From Pseudomonadota bacterium (GTDB taxonomy: Bacteria; Pseudomonadota; Alphaproteobacteria; Acetobacterales; Acetobacteraceae): a stretch of DNA of 37,238 bases. The position numbers and the translations under genes were made by a program. The stretch spans positions 1-37,238 of the forward strand of contig JAKBBM010000018.1 of assembly GCA_021808545.1 (NCBI GenBank), read 5' to 3'. Under the pieces are notes generated by a model that searched no databases, had not been told where the DNA came from, and was given only the letters and a program-made list of their open reading frames with translations. This document shows positions 1 to 8,409 of this stretch, piece by piece (the stretch's first letter is position 1; every line of letters starts with the position of its first letter).

Positions 1-1257
1 GCCGAATGGGGCCGCAAGGAAATTGAGATGGCCCAGGACGAGATGCCGGGGCTGATGGCGCTGCGCGCGGAATTCGGCAAGGACAAGCCGCTGAAGGGTG
101 CCCGGATCGTCGGCTGCCTGCACATGACCATCCAGACCGCCGTGCTGATCGAGACACTCACCGCCCTGGGAGCCTCCGTCCGCTGGTCGTCTTGCAATAT
201 TTTCTCGACCCAAGACCATGCCGCCGCCGCCATCGCCGCCGCCGGCATTCCCGTTTTTGCCTGGAAGGGCATGAATGAGGAGGAATTCTGGTGGTGCATC
301 GAGCAGACGGTGAAAGGCCCGGATGGCTGGCTGCCGAACATGATTCTGGACGATGGCGGCGATGCCACCCAGCTCATGCATAATAAATATCCCGAGCTGC
401 TGGCCGATGTGCGCGGCCTCTCGGAAGAGACGACGACCGGCGTGCACCGTTTGTGGGAAATGGCCAAGGCCGGCACGCTGAAAGTGCCCGCGATCAACGT
501 GAATGACAGTGTGACCAAGTCGAAATTCGACAATCTGTATGGCTGCCGCGAGAGTCTGGTGGATGGCATCCGCCGCGGGACCGACGTGATGATGGCCGGC
601 AAGGTTGCCGTGGTCGCGGGGTTTGGCGATGTCGGCAAGGGCTCGGCCGCGAGCTTACGCAATGCCGGCTGCCGCGTGAAAGTGTGCGAGATCGACCCGA
701 TCTGCGCCCTGCAGGCGGCGATGGAAGGTTATGAGGTCGTGACCATGGAGGAGGCGGCGCCGGAGGGGGATATTTTCGTCACCGCCACCGGCAATGTCGA
801 TGTCATCACCATCGACCATATGCGCGCGATGAAGCACCGCGCCATTGTCTGCAATATCGGCCATTTCGACTCCGAAATTCAGATCGAGAGCCTGCGCAAT
901 CTTAAATGGGAGAACGTGAAGCCGCAGGTGGACGAGGTGGTGTTCCCCGATGGCAAGCGGCTGATCGTGCTCTCCGAGGGGCGGCTGGTTAATCTTGGCA
1001 ACGCCACCGGCCATCCGAGCTTCGTGATGTCGGCGAGCTTCACCAACCAGGTGCTGGCGCAGATCGAGCTGTGGACAGCCCCGGCCGGCAAGTATGAGAA
1101 CCAGGTTTATGTGTTGCCGCGCCATCTGGACGAGAAAGTGGCCGCGCTGCATCTGGCCAAGGTGGGCGCGAAGCTGACCCAGCTGACGCCAAAACAGGCT
1201 GAGTATCTGGGCTTGCCGGTGCAAGGCCCGTTCAAGCACGATCTGTACCGCTACTAA
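1..1257 (+). CDS. ahcY: Adenosylhomocysteinase (5'-truncated by window edge)
   Basis: S-adenosylhomocysteine hydrolase splits SAH into adenosine and homocysteine, closing the methyl cycle in the cytosol with bound NAD. The reading frame is open from base 1 and encodes AEWGRKEIE ahead of the ATG at 28. That stretch belongs to the family's conserved N-terminus, so the ATG at 28 is internal and the true start lies outside the window. Family landmarks, numbered from that ATG, are the substrate-domain segments [12 protein letters not shown] (53-64) and [15 protein letters not shown] (158-172), the NAD-binding glycine motif [10 protein letters not shown] (198-207) and the C-terminal PFKHDLYRY tail that reaches into the neighbouring subunit's cofactor site. 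The stop codon shares one base with the next gene's ATG (TAATG), so the two are probably translationally coupled. Identification is very secure. Confidence 0.97.
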   Translation, partial: AEWGRKEIEMAQDEMPGLMALRAEFGKDKPLKGARIVGCLHMTIQTAVLIETLTALGASVRWSSCNIFSTQDHAAAAIAAAGIPVFAWKGMNEEEFWWCIEQTVKGPDGWLPNMILDDGGDATQLMHNKYPELLADVRGLSEETTTGVHRLWEMAKAGTLKVPAINVNDSVTKSKFDNLYGCRESLVDGIRRGTDVMMAGKVAVVAGFGDVGKGSAASLRNAGCRVKVCEIDPICALQAAMEGYEVVTMEEAAPEGDIFVTATGNVDVITIDHMRAMKHRAIVCNIGHFDSEIQIESLRNLKWENVKPQVDEVVFPDGKRLIVLSEGRLVNLGNATGHPSFVMSASFTNQVLAQIELWTAPAGKYENQVYVLPRHLDEKVAALHLAKVGAKLTQLTPKQAEYLGLPVQGPFKHDLYRY

Positions 1258-1670
1258 TGCGCAAGCGGGGCGCCATCCTGGCCCTGTTGGGGCTGGGGCT
1301 GCTGCTGGGCGGCATGGTGTTTTTCGCCGCCATCATGGCGCCCCTCGTTTTCACGCATCTGCCGCTGCCGGTGGCGGGGCCGTTCATTCGCGCAGCCTTT
1401 CCCTGGTATTATCTTTATATGCTGGTCTGTAGCGGGCTCGCGGCCTTGGGGCTTGGGCTGAGCCGGGATGTCTGGCCGGCGCTGATCATGCTGGTCATCG
1501 CCGGGCTGACCGTCTGGCTGTGGGCCTATTTCCTGCCCGTGCTGGATGCGCTGCGCCAGGCGGGCAATGAGCCCGGATTCGCGCGCGGCCATGCGATCGC
1601 CACCTGGATCGATGGCGGGGAATTATTCGCGGTGTTTTTGCTGTTCATCCGCGCCGCCGCCAGGGGTTAA
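1257..1670 (+). CDS. DUF4149/TMEM205-like integral membrane protein
   Basis: A 137-residue inner-membrane protein with about four hydrophobic segments (roughly residues 5-28, 46-66, 71-92 and 116-134). The first helix with FFAAIMAPLVF, the AGPFIRAAFPWYY segment and the late FARGHAIATWIDGGELFAVFLLF segment follow the pattern of the DUF4149 (TMEM205-like) family, whose biochemical role is unknown. The ATG overlaps the ahcY stop codon by one base, so it is probably co-translated with ahcY. Its last 48 bases overlap tail-to-tail with the glycosyltransferase gene on the other strand. The family call is by motif pattern only; function is not inferred. Confidence 0.7.
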   Translation: MRKRGAILALLGLGLLLGGMVFFAAIMAPLVFTHLPLPVAGPFIRAAFPWYYLYMLVCSGLAALGLGLSRDVWPALIMLVIAGLTVWLWAYFLPVLDALRQAGNEPGFARGHAIATWIDGGELFAVFLLFIRAAARG

Positions 1671-3047
1671 GCCCAAAGCCGGGCCGCAAACCAGCCCGGC
1701 ACAATGCATGCGCGCCGCCACGGCGCGGCTGGCTTCATCCACCCTTAGCGCCACGCGCACTGTATCGGGGTTGTCTGGCAGTTTTGCCCCTGGATGGATC
1801 AGCAAGATCCGCATGTCATCGGGGGCGGCCGCGATAAAGGGGCCGGGTACGCCAACCCCGTCATTGCCAAAGGGCAGCAGCACCAGCGCGCCGGCGTAAC
1901 GCGCGGCCAGATGCGCCGCCCGCGCCTGTGGCTGCATGGTGGCGGGTGCGAGCCCCAGCCCGGCAATGGCGCCCGCCTGCACGGTTAAAAACAGCGCCAG
2001 AAGCCAGCGCGGCAAGGCCGGGGCCAGCAGCAGCGCCACCCAGGGCATGGCAAAGCCGAGATAGCGGATTTCGATGGGGGAATTGTTGAACACAACCCCC
2101 AGTAGCAACAGGCCCAGCGGTGTGGCCAGGGCCAGCAGCGCGAACAGCCCGGCCTGTTCATGCCGCCGCCGCGCCACATGCCACAGCCCAGCCAGAAACA
2201 GCCCCGCCAAGGCGAGGATAACCGGCACCTCCGCCCACCCGGCATAAAGCGGCAAGCCGCCGAACCAGGCGGCCCCGCCATCACGCGCCAGCCTCGCCAG
2301 CGCATGGGGCAGGGAAAAGGCGGCGAATTGCCCGGCCCGTGAGTCGCGCTGGGCGAGGAAGAAAAACAGATCCACCGGCAGGAACAGCGCCATGCCGCCC
2401 ATGGCGATGCAGGCCGCGCGCCATTGGCGGCGCCAGAGCAGCCACAGCAAGGCCGCCCCGGCGGTGAACACGGCGAGATAATTGGTAAAGCTTGCGGCGC
2501 CAAAGGCCAGCCCGCCAGCCAGCGCATGGTTGCGGCTATTTTGCTGGGCGGCGCCAAACAGGGCCAGCACGCCCAGCATGTCGAGCAGCTGGGCCAGCGC
2601 GAAATCCCGCGCCACGATGCCGGTATAGGCAAACCCGTAAGAGAGCAGGGTGAGTGCGAGGGCGGGCCCCACCGGCACGTTTGCCCGCCGTGCGAGCCGC
2701 GCCAGCGCCAGCAGCGTGCCCAGCGTGAACAGGACCGAGAGGCCGCGCGCCGCCAACCAGGATGGCCCGGTCAGCCGCCGCCAGAGTTCCAGCGCCCAGA
2801 AATAGAGCGGCGGATGCACATCGCCCATTCGCAAAGCCGTGGATATCTGCCCAAACCCGGCATGGCCCGCATAAAGCTCGCGCGCGGCGCCGGCGGTGAA
2901 GATGCCATGCGGCCAGGACGGGCGGGCGTGCCCGGCGGTAAGGAAGAGGGAATAGGCCTCGTCATATTCCGGGGCGCGGTGCCAGGCGATCAGCAGCAGT
3001 ATGATGGCCGCCAGGCCTAAAAACAGCGCCTCCCGGCTTTTACTCAT
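1623..3047 (-). CDS. GT-C membrane glycosyltransferase (ArnT/PMT-like, GT39-type)
   Basis: A 474-residue polytopic membrane protein with about ten hydrophobic helices. The first periplasmic loop carries YDEAYS (28-33) followed by a DVHPPLYFW motif, the acidic-loop signature of lipid-phosphate-sugar-dependent GT-C enzymes such as ArnT and protein O-mannosyltransferases. These enzymes move a sugar from a polyprenyl-phosphate donor to an acceptor on the periplasmic face. Donor and acceptor cannot be told from sequence; lipid A, glycan or protein acceptors are all possible. It is the last gene of the tsaD-rlmJ-gpsA run and its ATG overlaps the 3' end of gpsA by 8 nt. Its own 3' end overlaps the convergent DUF4149-like gene by 48 nt. 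Confidence 0.72.
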   Translation of the reverse strand: MSKSREALFLGLAAIILLLIAWHRAPEYDEAYSLFLTAGHARPSWPHGIFTAGAARELYAGHAGFGQISTALRMGDVHPPLYFWALELWRRLTGPSWLAARGLSVLFTLGTLLALARLARRANVPVGPALALTLLSYGFAYTGIVARDFALAQLLDMLGVLALFGAAQQNSRNHALAGGLAFGAASFTNYLAVFTAGAALLWLLWRRQWRAACIAMGGMALFLPVDLFFFLAQRDSRAGQFAAFSLPHALARLARDGGAAWFGGLPLYAGWAEVPVILALAGLFLAGLWHVARRRHEQAGLFALLALATPLGLLLLGVVFNNSPIEIRYLGFAMPWVALLLAPALPRWLLALFLTVQAGAIAGLGLAPATMQPQARAAHLAARYAGALVLLPFGNDGVGVPGPFIAAAPDDMRILLIHPGAKLPDNPDTVRVALRVDEASRAVAARMHCAGLVCGPALGLTPGGGADEQQKHRE

Positions 3048-3996
3048 CCCTCAGCGCCCGGTTCATCAGCGCGGCCACGGTTTCGGGCACGGTCGTGGCG
3101 CCGCTCAGCAGGCTGGTGACCGCATTGGTAATCGGCACCTCAACCCCGGCCTGCTGGGCGCGGGCGGCCAGGGCGGGTGCTGTCATCACACCTTCCGTCA
3201 CGGCACTGCGCCGCGCCAGAATGTCCGCCAGCGTTTCGCCGCCGCCCAGCGCGACCCCCAGCGAATAATTCCGGCTGGCCTGGCCGGTGCAGGTCAGCAG
3301 CAGATCGCCCAGGCCCGAAAGGCCGGAGACGGTTTCTGGCTGCCCGCCCAGCGCCGCCGACAGCCGCGCGATTTCGGCCAGCCCGCGCGTGATCAGGGCC
3401 GCGCGCGCATTCTCGCCCAGCCCGGCCCCCATCGCCACGCCGGCGGCAATGGCGATGACATTCTTGGCAGCGCCGCCCAAGGCCGCGCCCATGATGTCGG
3501 CGCTGCCATAAAGCCGCAGCGTGGGCGTGCGCAGGGCGGCCATAAGCCGGGCGCGCAAGGCGGCATCGGGCGTTGCCAGCACGGTGGCCGCCGGCAGCCC
3601 GGCCGCCACCTCATGCGCGAAATTCGGGCCGCTCAGCACCGCCATGGGCCTCGGGGCGGCAATTTCGGGCGGTAATTGCAGCGTGTCGCGCTCCAGCCCC
3701 TTGCAGCACAGCACCAAAGGGGCCGGCCCGGCGGGCAAGGCGGCAAGGCTCGCGCGCAAATGCTGCATCGGCACCGTAAGCAGCAGAATGTCGGCCGCGG
3801 GCAGGCTATGCGTGACCGTGAGACTGGCGGGCAGCTTGGCGCCCGGCAGGCGCGGATTTTCGCGCGCGCGCGCCATGTGCGCCGCGCGTTCGGCATCGCG
3901 CGCCCAGAGTGTTACCGGCTTGCCCGCCCGCGCGAACAGAATGGCAAGGGCCGTGCCCCAGGCGCCGGCGCCGATCACGGCGATGCGTTCATTCAT
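3040..3996 (-). CDS. gpsA: Glycerol-3-phosphate dehydrogenase [NAD(P)+]
   Basis: Reduces dihydroxyacetone phosphate to sn-glycerol-3-phosphate, the backbone for phospholipid synthesis. The 318-residue length is normal. The N-terminus has the Rossmann signature IGAGAWGTALA (8-18). CCKGLERDT (97-105) and LSGPNFAHEVAAGLPAA (121-137) are classic GpsA blocks. The catalytic lysine is K178 in GAAKNVIAIAAG, and GLSGLGDLLLTCT with the following SRNYSLG forms the C-terminal substrate-binding signature. The start overlaps the rlmJ stop by 8 nt, and the stop overlaps the glycosyltransferase start by 8 nt, so it sits inside a translationally coupled operon. Confidence 0.96.
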   Translation of the reverse strand: MNERIAVIGAGAWGTALAILFARAGKPVTLWARDAERAAHMARARENPRLPGAKLPASLTVTHSLPAADILLLTVPMQHLRASLAALPAGPAPLVLCCKGLERDTLQLPPEIAAPRPMAVLSGPNFAHEVAAGLPAATVLATPDAALRARLMAALRTPTLRLYGSADIMGAALGGAAKNVIAIAAGVAMGAGLGENARAALITRGLAEIARLSAALGGQPETVSGLSGLGDLLLTCTGQASRNYSLGVALGGGETLADILARRSAVTEGVMTAPALAARAQQAGVEVPITNAVTSLLSGATTVPETVAALMNRALRDE

Positions 3997-4801
3997 GGAT
4001 CACCTCCTCCATCGCACAAGACCAGCCCGGCTCGCCCAGCCTTTCGCCGCAGGCTTGCAAAATAAGCTCAGCCTCCCGCGCAAAGCCATAAGGCGGGTTG
4101 ACAATAAGCAGCCCGCACCCGTTCAGCCGCGTGGGGTCGGTATCCGGGCGGCGCAGGAATTCCACGCAGAGCACGTCGCGCAAGGGGGTGAGCTTCAGGC
4201 TCTCGAAAAACGCGCGCACCGGGGCGCGATGCTTAATGGGGTACCAGAGCGCGAACAGGCCCGAGGGAAATTTTTTCCAGCCGGCCAGCAGCGCGGTCCC
4301 GGCGGTGGCGAATTCATCCGCGCGCTCAAAGGGCGGGTCGATCAGGATCAGCGCCCGCTTTTCCGGCGGCGGCAGGAAGGCGCCGATGGCCTCATACCCA
4401 TCGCGCTCATGCACGGCCACGTTGGGCTGGCCGCGCATGGTCCGGCGCAGGGTGGCGGCATCCTCGGGGTGTAGTTCGCAGGCAATCAGCCGGTCCATCG
4501 CCCGCAGGCAGCCAGCGGCAAGGCGGGGTGAGCCAGGATAAAGCCCAAGCTCTTGCACCTTGGTCACATAGGCGGCCAGGTCCAAAGGCGGATCATCCAG
4601 CAGCCGGCCGATGCCATCGCGCCACTCCCCGGTTTTTTCCGCCTGTTCGGCCGCCAGATCGTAACTGCCGATGCCGGCATGCGTATCGAGCAGCAGGAAG
4701 GGTTTATCCTTGCGCTGCAGGGCCGCGATCAGGCGCAGCAGCAGGGCGTGTTTCATCACGTCGGCGAAATTTCCGGCATGGTAGATGTGCCGGTAATTCA
4801 T
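3989..4801 (-). CDS. rlmJ: 23S rRNA (adenine(2030)-N6)-methyltransferase
   Basis: A SAM-dependent methyltransferase that makes m6A2030 in 23S rRNA. The 270-residue protein starts MNYRHIYHAGNFADVMKH, the hallmark N-terminus of RlmJ (formerly YhiR). LLDTHAGIGSYDL (37-49) matches the family's SAM-region block, and the amino-methyltransferase motif IV is DPPFE (155-159). The YPGSPRLA motif (88-95) is also family-specific. The ATG overlaps the upstream tsaD stop by 4 nt, and the 3' end overlaps gpsA by 8 nt. No feature suggests a different specificity. Confidence 0.93.
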   Translation of the reverse strand: MNYRHIYHAGNFADVMKHALLLRLIAALQRKDKPFLLLDTHAGIGSYDLAAEQAEKTGEWRDGIGRLLDDPPLDLAAYVTKVQELGLYPGSPRLAAGCLRAMDRLIACELHPEDAATLRRTMRGQPNVAVHERDGYEAIGAFLPPPEKRALILIDPPFERADEFATAGTALLAGWKKFPSGLFALWYPIKHRAPVRAFFESLKLTPLRDVLCVEFLRRPDTDPTRLNGCGLLIVNPPYGFAREAELILQACGERLGEPGWSCAMEEVIHE

Positions 4802-5844
4802 CGCGCCAGCTCCGCCAGGGGCCAGCGCGGCCGACAGGGGGCGGCCAGATCATCCAGCAGCCCGTGCGCGCGCCGCTCCAGCCCGGCCCAGGCGACCATT
4901 ACCGCATTGTCGGTGCATAGGCGTTGGGGCGGGGCGATAAGCGGCAGATCATGCGCCGCCGCAACCGCGCCCAGGTGCGCGCGGATGGCCGTATTGGCCG
5001 CTACCCCGCCCGCCACCACAATGGCGTTTGCCCCCGGCAGCAGGGCCAGCGCATGGGTCAGCCGGTCGGCCAGAATATCGGTGACAGCGGCCTGAAAACT
5101 GGCCGCGATATTGGCGGCAAGTGGGCGCGCCAGGGCGCCGGGCGGGGCCGCCGCCACCGCCTGGGCCACGGCGGTTTTAAGACCGGAGAAGGAAAAATCG
5201 CACCCCTCGCGGCGCAGCAAGGGGCGTGGCAGGGCAATGGCGGTGGCATCGCCCTCGCGGGCCAGCGCCTCCAGTGCGGGGCCGCCCGGATAGGGCAGGC
5301 CAAGCACCTTGGCGGATTTATCGAAGGCTTCGCCCACCGCATCATCCAGGCTGGTGCCAAGCAGCCGGTAGCGCCCCACACCCTCCACCGCCACGCATTG
5401 GCTATGCCCGCCCGAGAGCAGCAGCAGAAGGTACGGAAAAGCGGGCTGTGTTGCGGCCAGGCCCGGCAGGCGCGCGGTCAGGGCGTGCGCCTCCAGATGA
5501 TTGATGGCGAGATAAGGCAGCCCCGCCGCGATGGCCGCCCCCTTGGCATAGCCGGTGCCCACCAACAGTCCGCCAATCAGCCCCGGCCCCGCCGTGGCGG
5601 CAATGGCGCCCAGATCGGCAAAGCAAAGCCCCGCCTCATGCAACGCATCGCGCACGAGCGCGTTAAGGGCGGCCAGATGCGCGCGGGCCGCGATTTCGGG
5701 CACAACCCCGCCAAAGGCGGCATGATCGGCGATCTGGCTCAGCACGCGCTCGGCCAGAATGGTGCCATCGGCCGCCAGGATGGCGGCGGCCGTCTCATCG
5801 CAGGAACTCTCTATGCCTAAAAGGGGCGCATCTTTTCTTTCCAT
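4798..5844 (-). CDS. tsaD: tRNA N6-adenosine threonylcarbamoyltransferase
   Basis: TsaD transfers the threonylcarbamoyl group onto A37 of ANN-decoding tRNAs (t6A), working with TsaB, TsaE and TsaC. I choose the ATG at 5844 (348 aa, MERKDAPLLGIESSCDETAA), because an upstream in-frame GTG at 5883 would run into the divergent hemC start. The metal-binding HxxxH is NHLEAH (H116 and H120). Other landmarks are TAGPGLIGGLLVGTGYAKG (84-102), LLLLSGGHSQ, YPGGPALE, FSFSGLKTAV, VVAGGVAANTAIR and the C-terminal CTDNAVMVAW. It is the first gene of the minus-strand operon and overlaps rlmJ by 4 nt. Its start lies only 23 nt from the hemC start on the other strand. Confidence 0.96.
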   Translation of the reverse strand: MERKDAPLLGIESSCDETAAAILAADGTILAERVLSQIADHAAFGGVVPEIAARAHLAALNALVRDALHEAGLCFADLGAIAATAGPGLIGGLLVGTGYAKGAAIAAGLPYLAINHLEAHALTARLPGLAATQPAFPYLLLLLSGGHSQCVAVEGVGRYRLLGTSLDDAVGEAFDKSAKVLGLPYPGGPALEALAREGDATAIALPRPLLRREGCDFSFSGLKTAVAQAVAAAPPGALARPLAANIAASFQAAVTDILADRLTHALALLPGANAIVVAGGVAANTAIRAHLGAVAAAHDLPLIAPPQRLCTDNAVMVAWAGLERRAHGLLDDLAAPCRPRWPLAELAR

Positions 5845-5867
5845 GTCGACCGCTCTAGACCACGTGC

Positions 5868-6854
5868 GTGAAAACCGTAACACCCCCCATCAAGCCGCAT
5901 GTCCGTAACCTGCCATTGAAGGTGGGCACGCGCGGCTCTCCGCTCGCGCGCGCGCAGACCGCGACTTTCCTGAACCTGCTGCAAAGCTTTTGTCCCGTGC
6001 TGCGCGGCATGGACGTGTTTGAAGAGCATGTCATCGTTACCACCGGCGATGCGGTGCAAAATCGCGCTTTGGCCGAGATTGGCGGCAAGGGGCTGTTTGC
6101 CAAGGAAATCCACGAATCGCTGCTGGCCGGGCGAATCGATTTCGCGGTGCACAGCCTGAAGGATCTGGAGACTGATCTGCCCCCTGGCATCGCGCTGGCC
6201 TGCACGCTCAAGCGCGAGGATGCGCGAGATGTGCTGATTTTACCCCCCAATGCGCCCGCGCCTGACCCGGCCGACCCCTATGCCGCCTTGCCCTTGGGGG
6301 CGCGTGTCGGCTCGGCCAGCGTGCGGCGCCAGGCGCAGATGAAATATGCGCGCCCCGACCTCAACTTCACGCTGCTGCGCGGCAATGTCGGCACGCGGCT
6401 GGGCAAGGTGGCGGCGGGCGAGGTGGATGCCACATTGCTCGCCTATGCCGGGTTGCGGCGTTTGGGCCTGGCCGCGCATGCCAGCCTGGTGCTGAGCCCC
6501 GAGCAGATGGTGCCCGCCGCCTGCCAAGGCATTGTGGGCATTACCGTGCGCACGGCCGATAGCGAGTTGCTCTCCCTGCTCTCGGGCATCGAGGATCCGG
6601 AGGCCAAAGCGGTGGCGACGGCCGAGCGCGCCCTGCTGGATGCGCTGGATGGCTCCTGTCGCACGCCGATTGGCGGGTATGCCCGGCTGCTGGAGGATGG
6701 CAGCCTGCATCTGACCGGGCTGGTCGCGCGCGCCGATGGCGGGTTCTTGCTCAAACGCGCGCTGAGCGGGGTGGTGGCCGATGCCGCGCGGCTGGGCCGG
6801 GAGCTTGGCCTGTCGCTCAAGGCGGATAGTCCTGAGGATATTTTCGCACCGTGA
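5868..6854 (+). CDS. hemC: Porphobilinogen deaminase (hydroxymethylbilane synthase)
   Basis: Polymerises four porphobilinogens into hydroxymethylbilane in tetrapyrrole synthesis. The protein is 328 aa from a GTG at 5868; no ATG lies between this and the conserved LKVGTRGSPLARAQT block (17-31). The catalytic aspartate lies in FAVHSLKDL (D99). GARVGSASVRRQAQ (145-157) and LLRGNVGTRLGKV (169-181) line the active site. The dipyrromethane cofactor cysteine is C264 in LDGSCRTPIGGYA. No clear Shine-Dalgarno sequence precedes the GTG, so the exact start is less certain than the identity. It heads a tightly packed operon with hemD, the mitofilin-like gene and hemY. Confidence 0.96.
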   Translation: MKTVTPPIKPHVRNLPLKVGTRGSPLARAQTATFLNLLQSFCPVLRGMDVFEEHVIVTTGDAVQNRALAEIGGKGLFAKEIHESLLAGRIDFAVHSLKDLETDLPPGIALACTLKREDARDVLILPPNAPAPDPADPYAALPLGARVGSASVRRQAQMKYARPDLNFTLLRGNVGTRLGKVAAGEVDATLLAYAGLRRLGLAAHASLVLSPEQMVPAACQGIVGITVRTADSELLSLLSGIEDPEAKAVATAERALLDALDGSCRTPIGGYARLLEDGSLHLTGLVARADGGFLLKRALSGVVADAARLGRELGLSLKADSPEDIFAP

Positions 6855-7519
6855 AATTGCTGGTGACGCGGCCCGAGCCTGGAGCAAGCGCCACCGCGGC
6901 GCGTCTGGCGGCCATGGGGCATGAGCCGGTTTTGCTGCCCTGTCTGGCCATTACGCTGTTGCCCGCACGCCTGCCGCCGCATCCGGGCGCGTTGGTGGTA
7001 ACCAGCGGCCAGGCCGTGCCGGCTCTGCCCGCTCGGTTGCACCATGTGCCGGCCTTTTGCGTGGGCGATGCCACGGCGGCCAAGATGCGCGCGGCGGGCT
7101 TCACCAGGGTGGAGAGCGCGCATGGCAATGCGGCCGATTTGTTCCGGCTGATCATGGCGCGGCGCGTGCCGGGGCTGCATGTGCTGGCGGTGGGCGAGCG
7201 GCAAGGGCTGGCGCTGGAAAAACGCTTGCGTGAGGCGGGTGTGGCGGTGTTGCGGCGTAAGCTCTACCGGGTGACCCGCCCGCGCGCCTTGCAAGCCGAC
7301 ATGGCGGCGTGCCTGCAAGCGGGCGGGGTGGATGGCGCGTTGTTTTACTCGGCCGAGACCGCGCGCGCCTTTACCGCGCTATGTCCGCCTGGTACCCAGG
7401 ATATGACCGCCTACGCGCTGAGCGACAATGTGGCCGCAGCGCTGGAAAGCTTGCCCTGGGGGCAAATCCGTGTCGCATTAGCGCCGACGGAGGCTGATTT
7501 GATGGCAGTGCTGGCATGA
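6851..7519 (+). CDS. hemD: Uroporphyrinogen-III synthase
   Basis: Cyclises hydroxymethylbilane with inversion of ring D to give uroporphyrinogen III. The 222-residue protein begins MKLLVTRPEPGASATAARL, the characteristic HemD N-terminus, followed by GALVVTSGQAVPALP and later FCVGDATAAKMRAAGF and GNAADL, which fit the second lobe. HemD proteins conserve little beyond such blocks, so position right after hemC is strong supporting evidence. Its GTG start forms a GTGA overlap with the hemC stop, and its own stop overlaps the next ATG by 4 nt, indicating tight translational coupling. Confidence 0.9.
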   Translation: MKLLVTRPEPGASATAARLAAMGHEPVLLPCLAITLLPARLPPHPGALVVTSGQAVPALPARLHHVPAFCVGDATAAKMRAAGFTRVESAHGNAADLFRLIMARRVPGLHVLAVGERQGLALEKRLREAGVAVLRRKLYRVTRPRALQADMAACLQAGGVDGALFYSAETARAFTALCPPGTQDMTAYALSDNVAAALESLPWGQIRVALAPTEADLMAVLA

Positions 7520-8406
7520 GCGAGACAGAACCCGAAACCGGAACGCAAAACGCGGCCGAAACGGCGGCCGTAACCGAAGCAGAGGCGAAAACGGCGCCGC
7601 ACCCGGCAAAGCCGCGCCGGGCGGTGTGGCCGGCGGTGTTTGGGGTTGGGTTTTTGCTGCTGGCTGGCGGCGAGGGGTATTTGTGGGTCCAGCAGCGCGC
7701 GCGCAGCGCCGATTCCACCAGCCTTGCCGTGCTGCGCGCCCAGATCCAGGATATGCACGCCACCCTGGCGGTGCTCGCCAAAACCATGCCGGGGCCGGAT
7801 AATCTGACCACCCAGGCTAATCTGGCGCAGAAATTCGCGGCTCTTTCGGCCGAGGTGAATGCGATCCAGGGGCAAGTTGCGGCCGATCATGGCCAGATTT
7901 CGATGATGCAGGCCAATGCCATCAATCTGGGCGCGCTCACCCAGCGCATGGCATTGCTGAACGTGCTGGAGACCGCGCGCATGGCCTTGGCGGCGGGCCA
8001 GCCTTTGGGCACGATTCCAGGCGCGCCGCCGGCCCTGACGCGCTTTGCCGATACTGCCCCGCCCACGCTGGCGGGCCTGCGCCAGTCTTTTGCCGCCGCC
8101 GCCCGCGCGGCCAAGGCGGCCAGCGTCTCGGCCAACGGGCAGAGTGGCTTTTGGGCCCGTGCCCGCGCGCGGCTGGAAGGGATCATCACGGTGAGCGAGG
8201 GCAGCCATGTTTTGTTCGGCCCACCCGCCACAGCCGCACTGAACCAGGCCCGCGCGGCGCTGGAAGCGGGCGATCTGGCGGGAGCTGTGGCCGCGCTCAA
8301 CCAGCTCAACCCCCCGGCCCAGGCGGCGATGCAAGGCTGGCTCGCCCAGGCCAAGGCGCTGCTGGCCGCGCGCCAGGCGCTGCTCTCCATGGCCCAGGGC
8401 GCCTGA
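7516..8406 (+). CDS. Mitofilin/Mic60-like inner-membrane protein (COG4223 type)
   Basis: A 296-residue protein with an Ala/Glu/Thr-rich cytoplasmic tail (1-34), one membrane helix (about 37-57) and a long Ala-rich helical periplasmic region (about 65-290) predicted to form coiled coils. In alphaproteobacteria this position between hemD and hemY is typically held by homologues of mitochondrial Mic60/mitofilin, which shape inner-membrane folds and contact the outer membrane. The C-terminal part, with AALEAGDLAGAVAALNQL and a terminal helix, fits the mitofilin signature region. Its ATG overlaps the hemD stop. It may also be annotated as HemX-like, but no methyltransferase domain is present. The family call rests on architecture and synteny. 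Confidence 0.75.
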   Translation: MSETEPETGTQNAAETAAVTEAEAKTAPHPAKPRRAVWPAVFGVGFLLLAGGEGYLWVQQRARSADSTSLAVLRAQIQDMHATLAVLAKTMPGPDNLTTQANLAQKFAALSAEVNAIQGQVAADHGQISMMQANAINLGALTQRMALLNVLETARMALAAGQPLGTIPGAPPALTRFADTAPPTLAGLRQSFAAAARAAKAASVSANGQSGFWARARARLEGIITVSEGSHVLFGPPATAALNQARAALEAGDLAGAVAALNQLNPPAQAAMQGWLAQAKALLAARQALLSMAQGA

Positions 8407-8409
8407 TCC

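Noticed and set aside
3521-4474. 317-codon plus-strand open frame opposite gpsA and rlmJ
   Set aside because: Antisense shadow: Arg/Ala/Gly-rich, no family motif, and both opposite-strand genes are certain.
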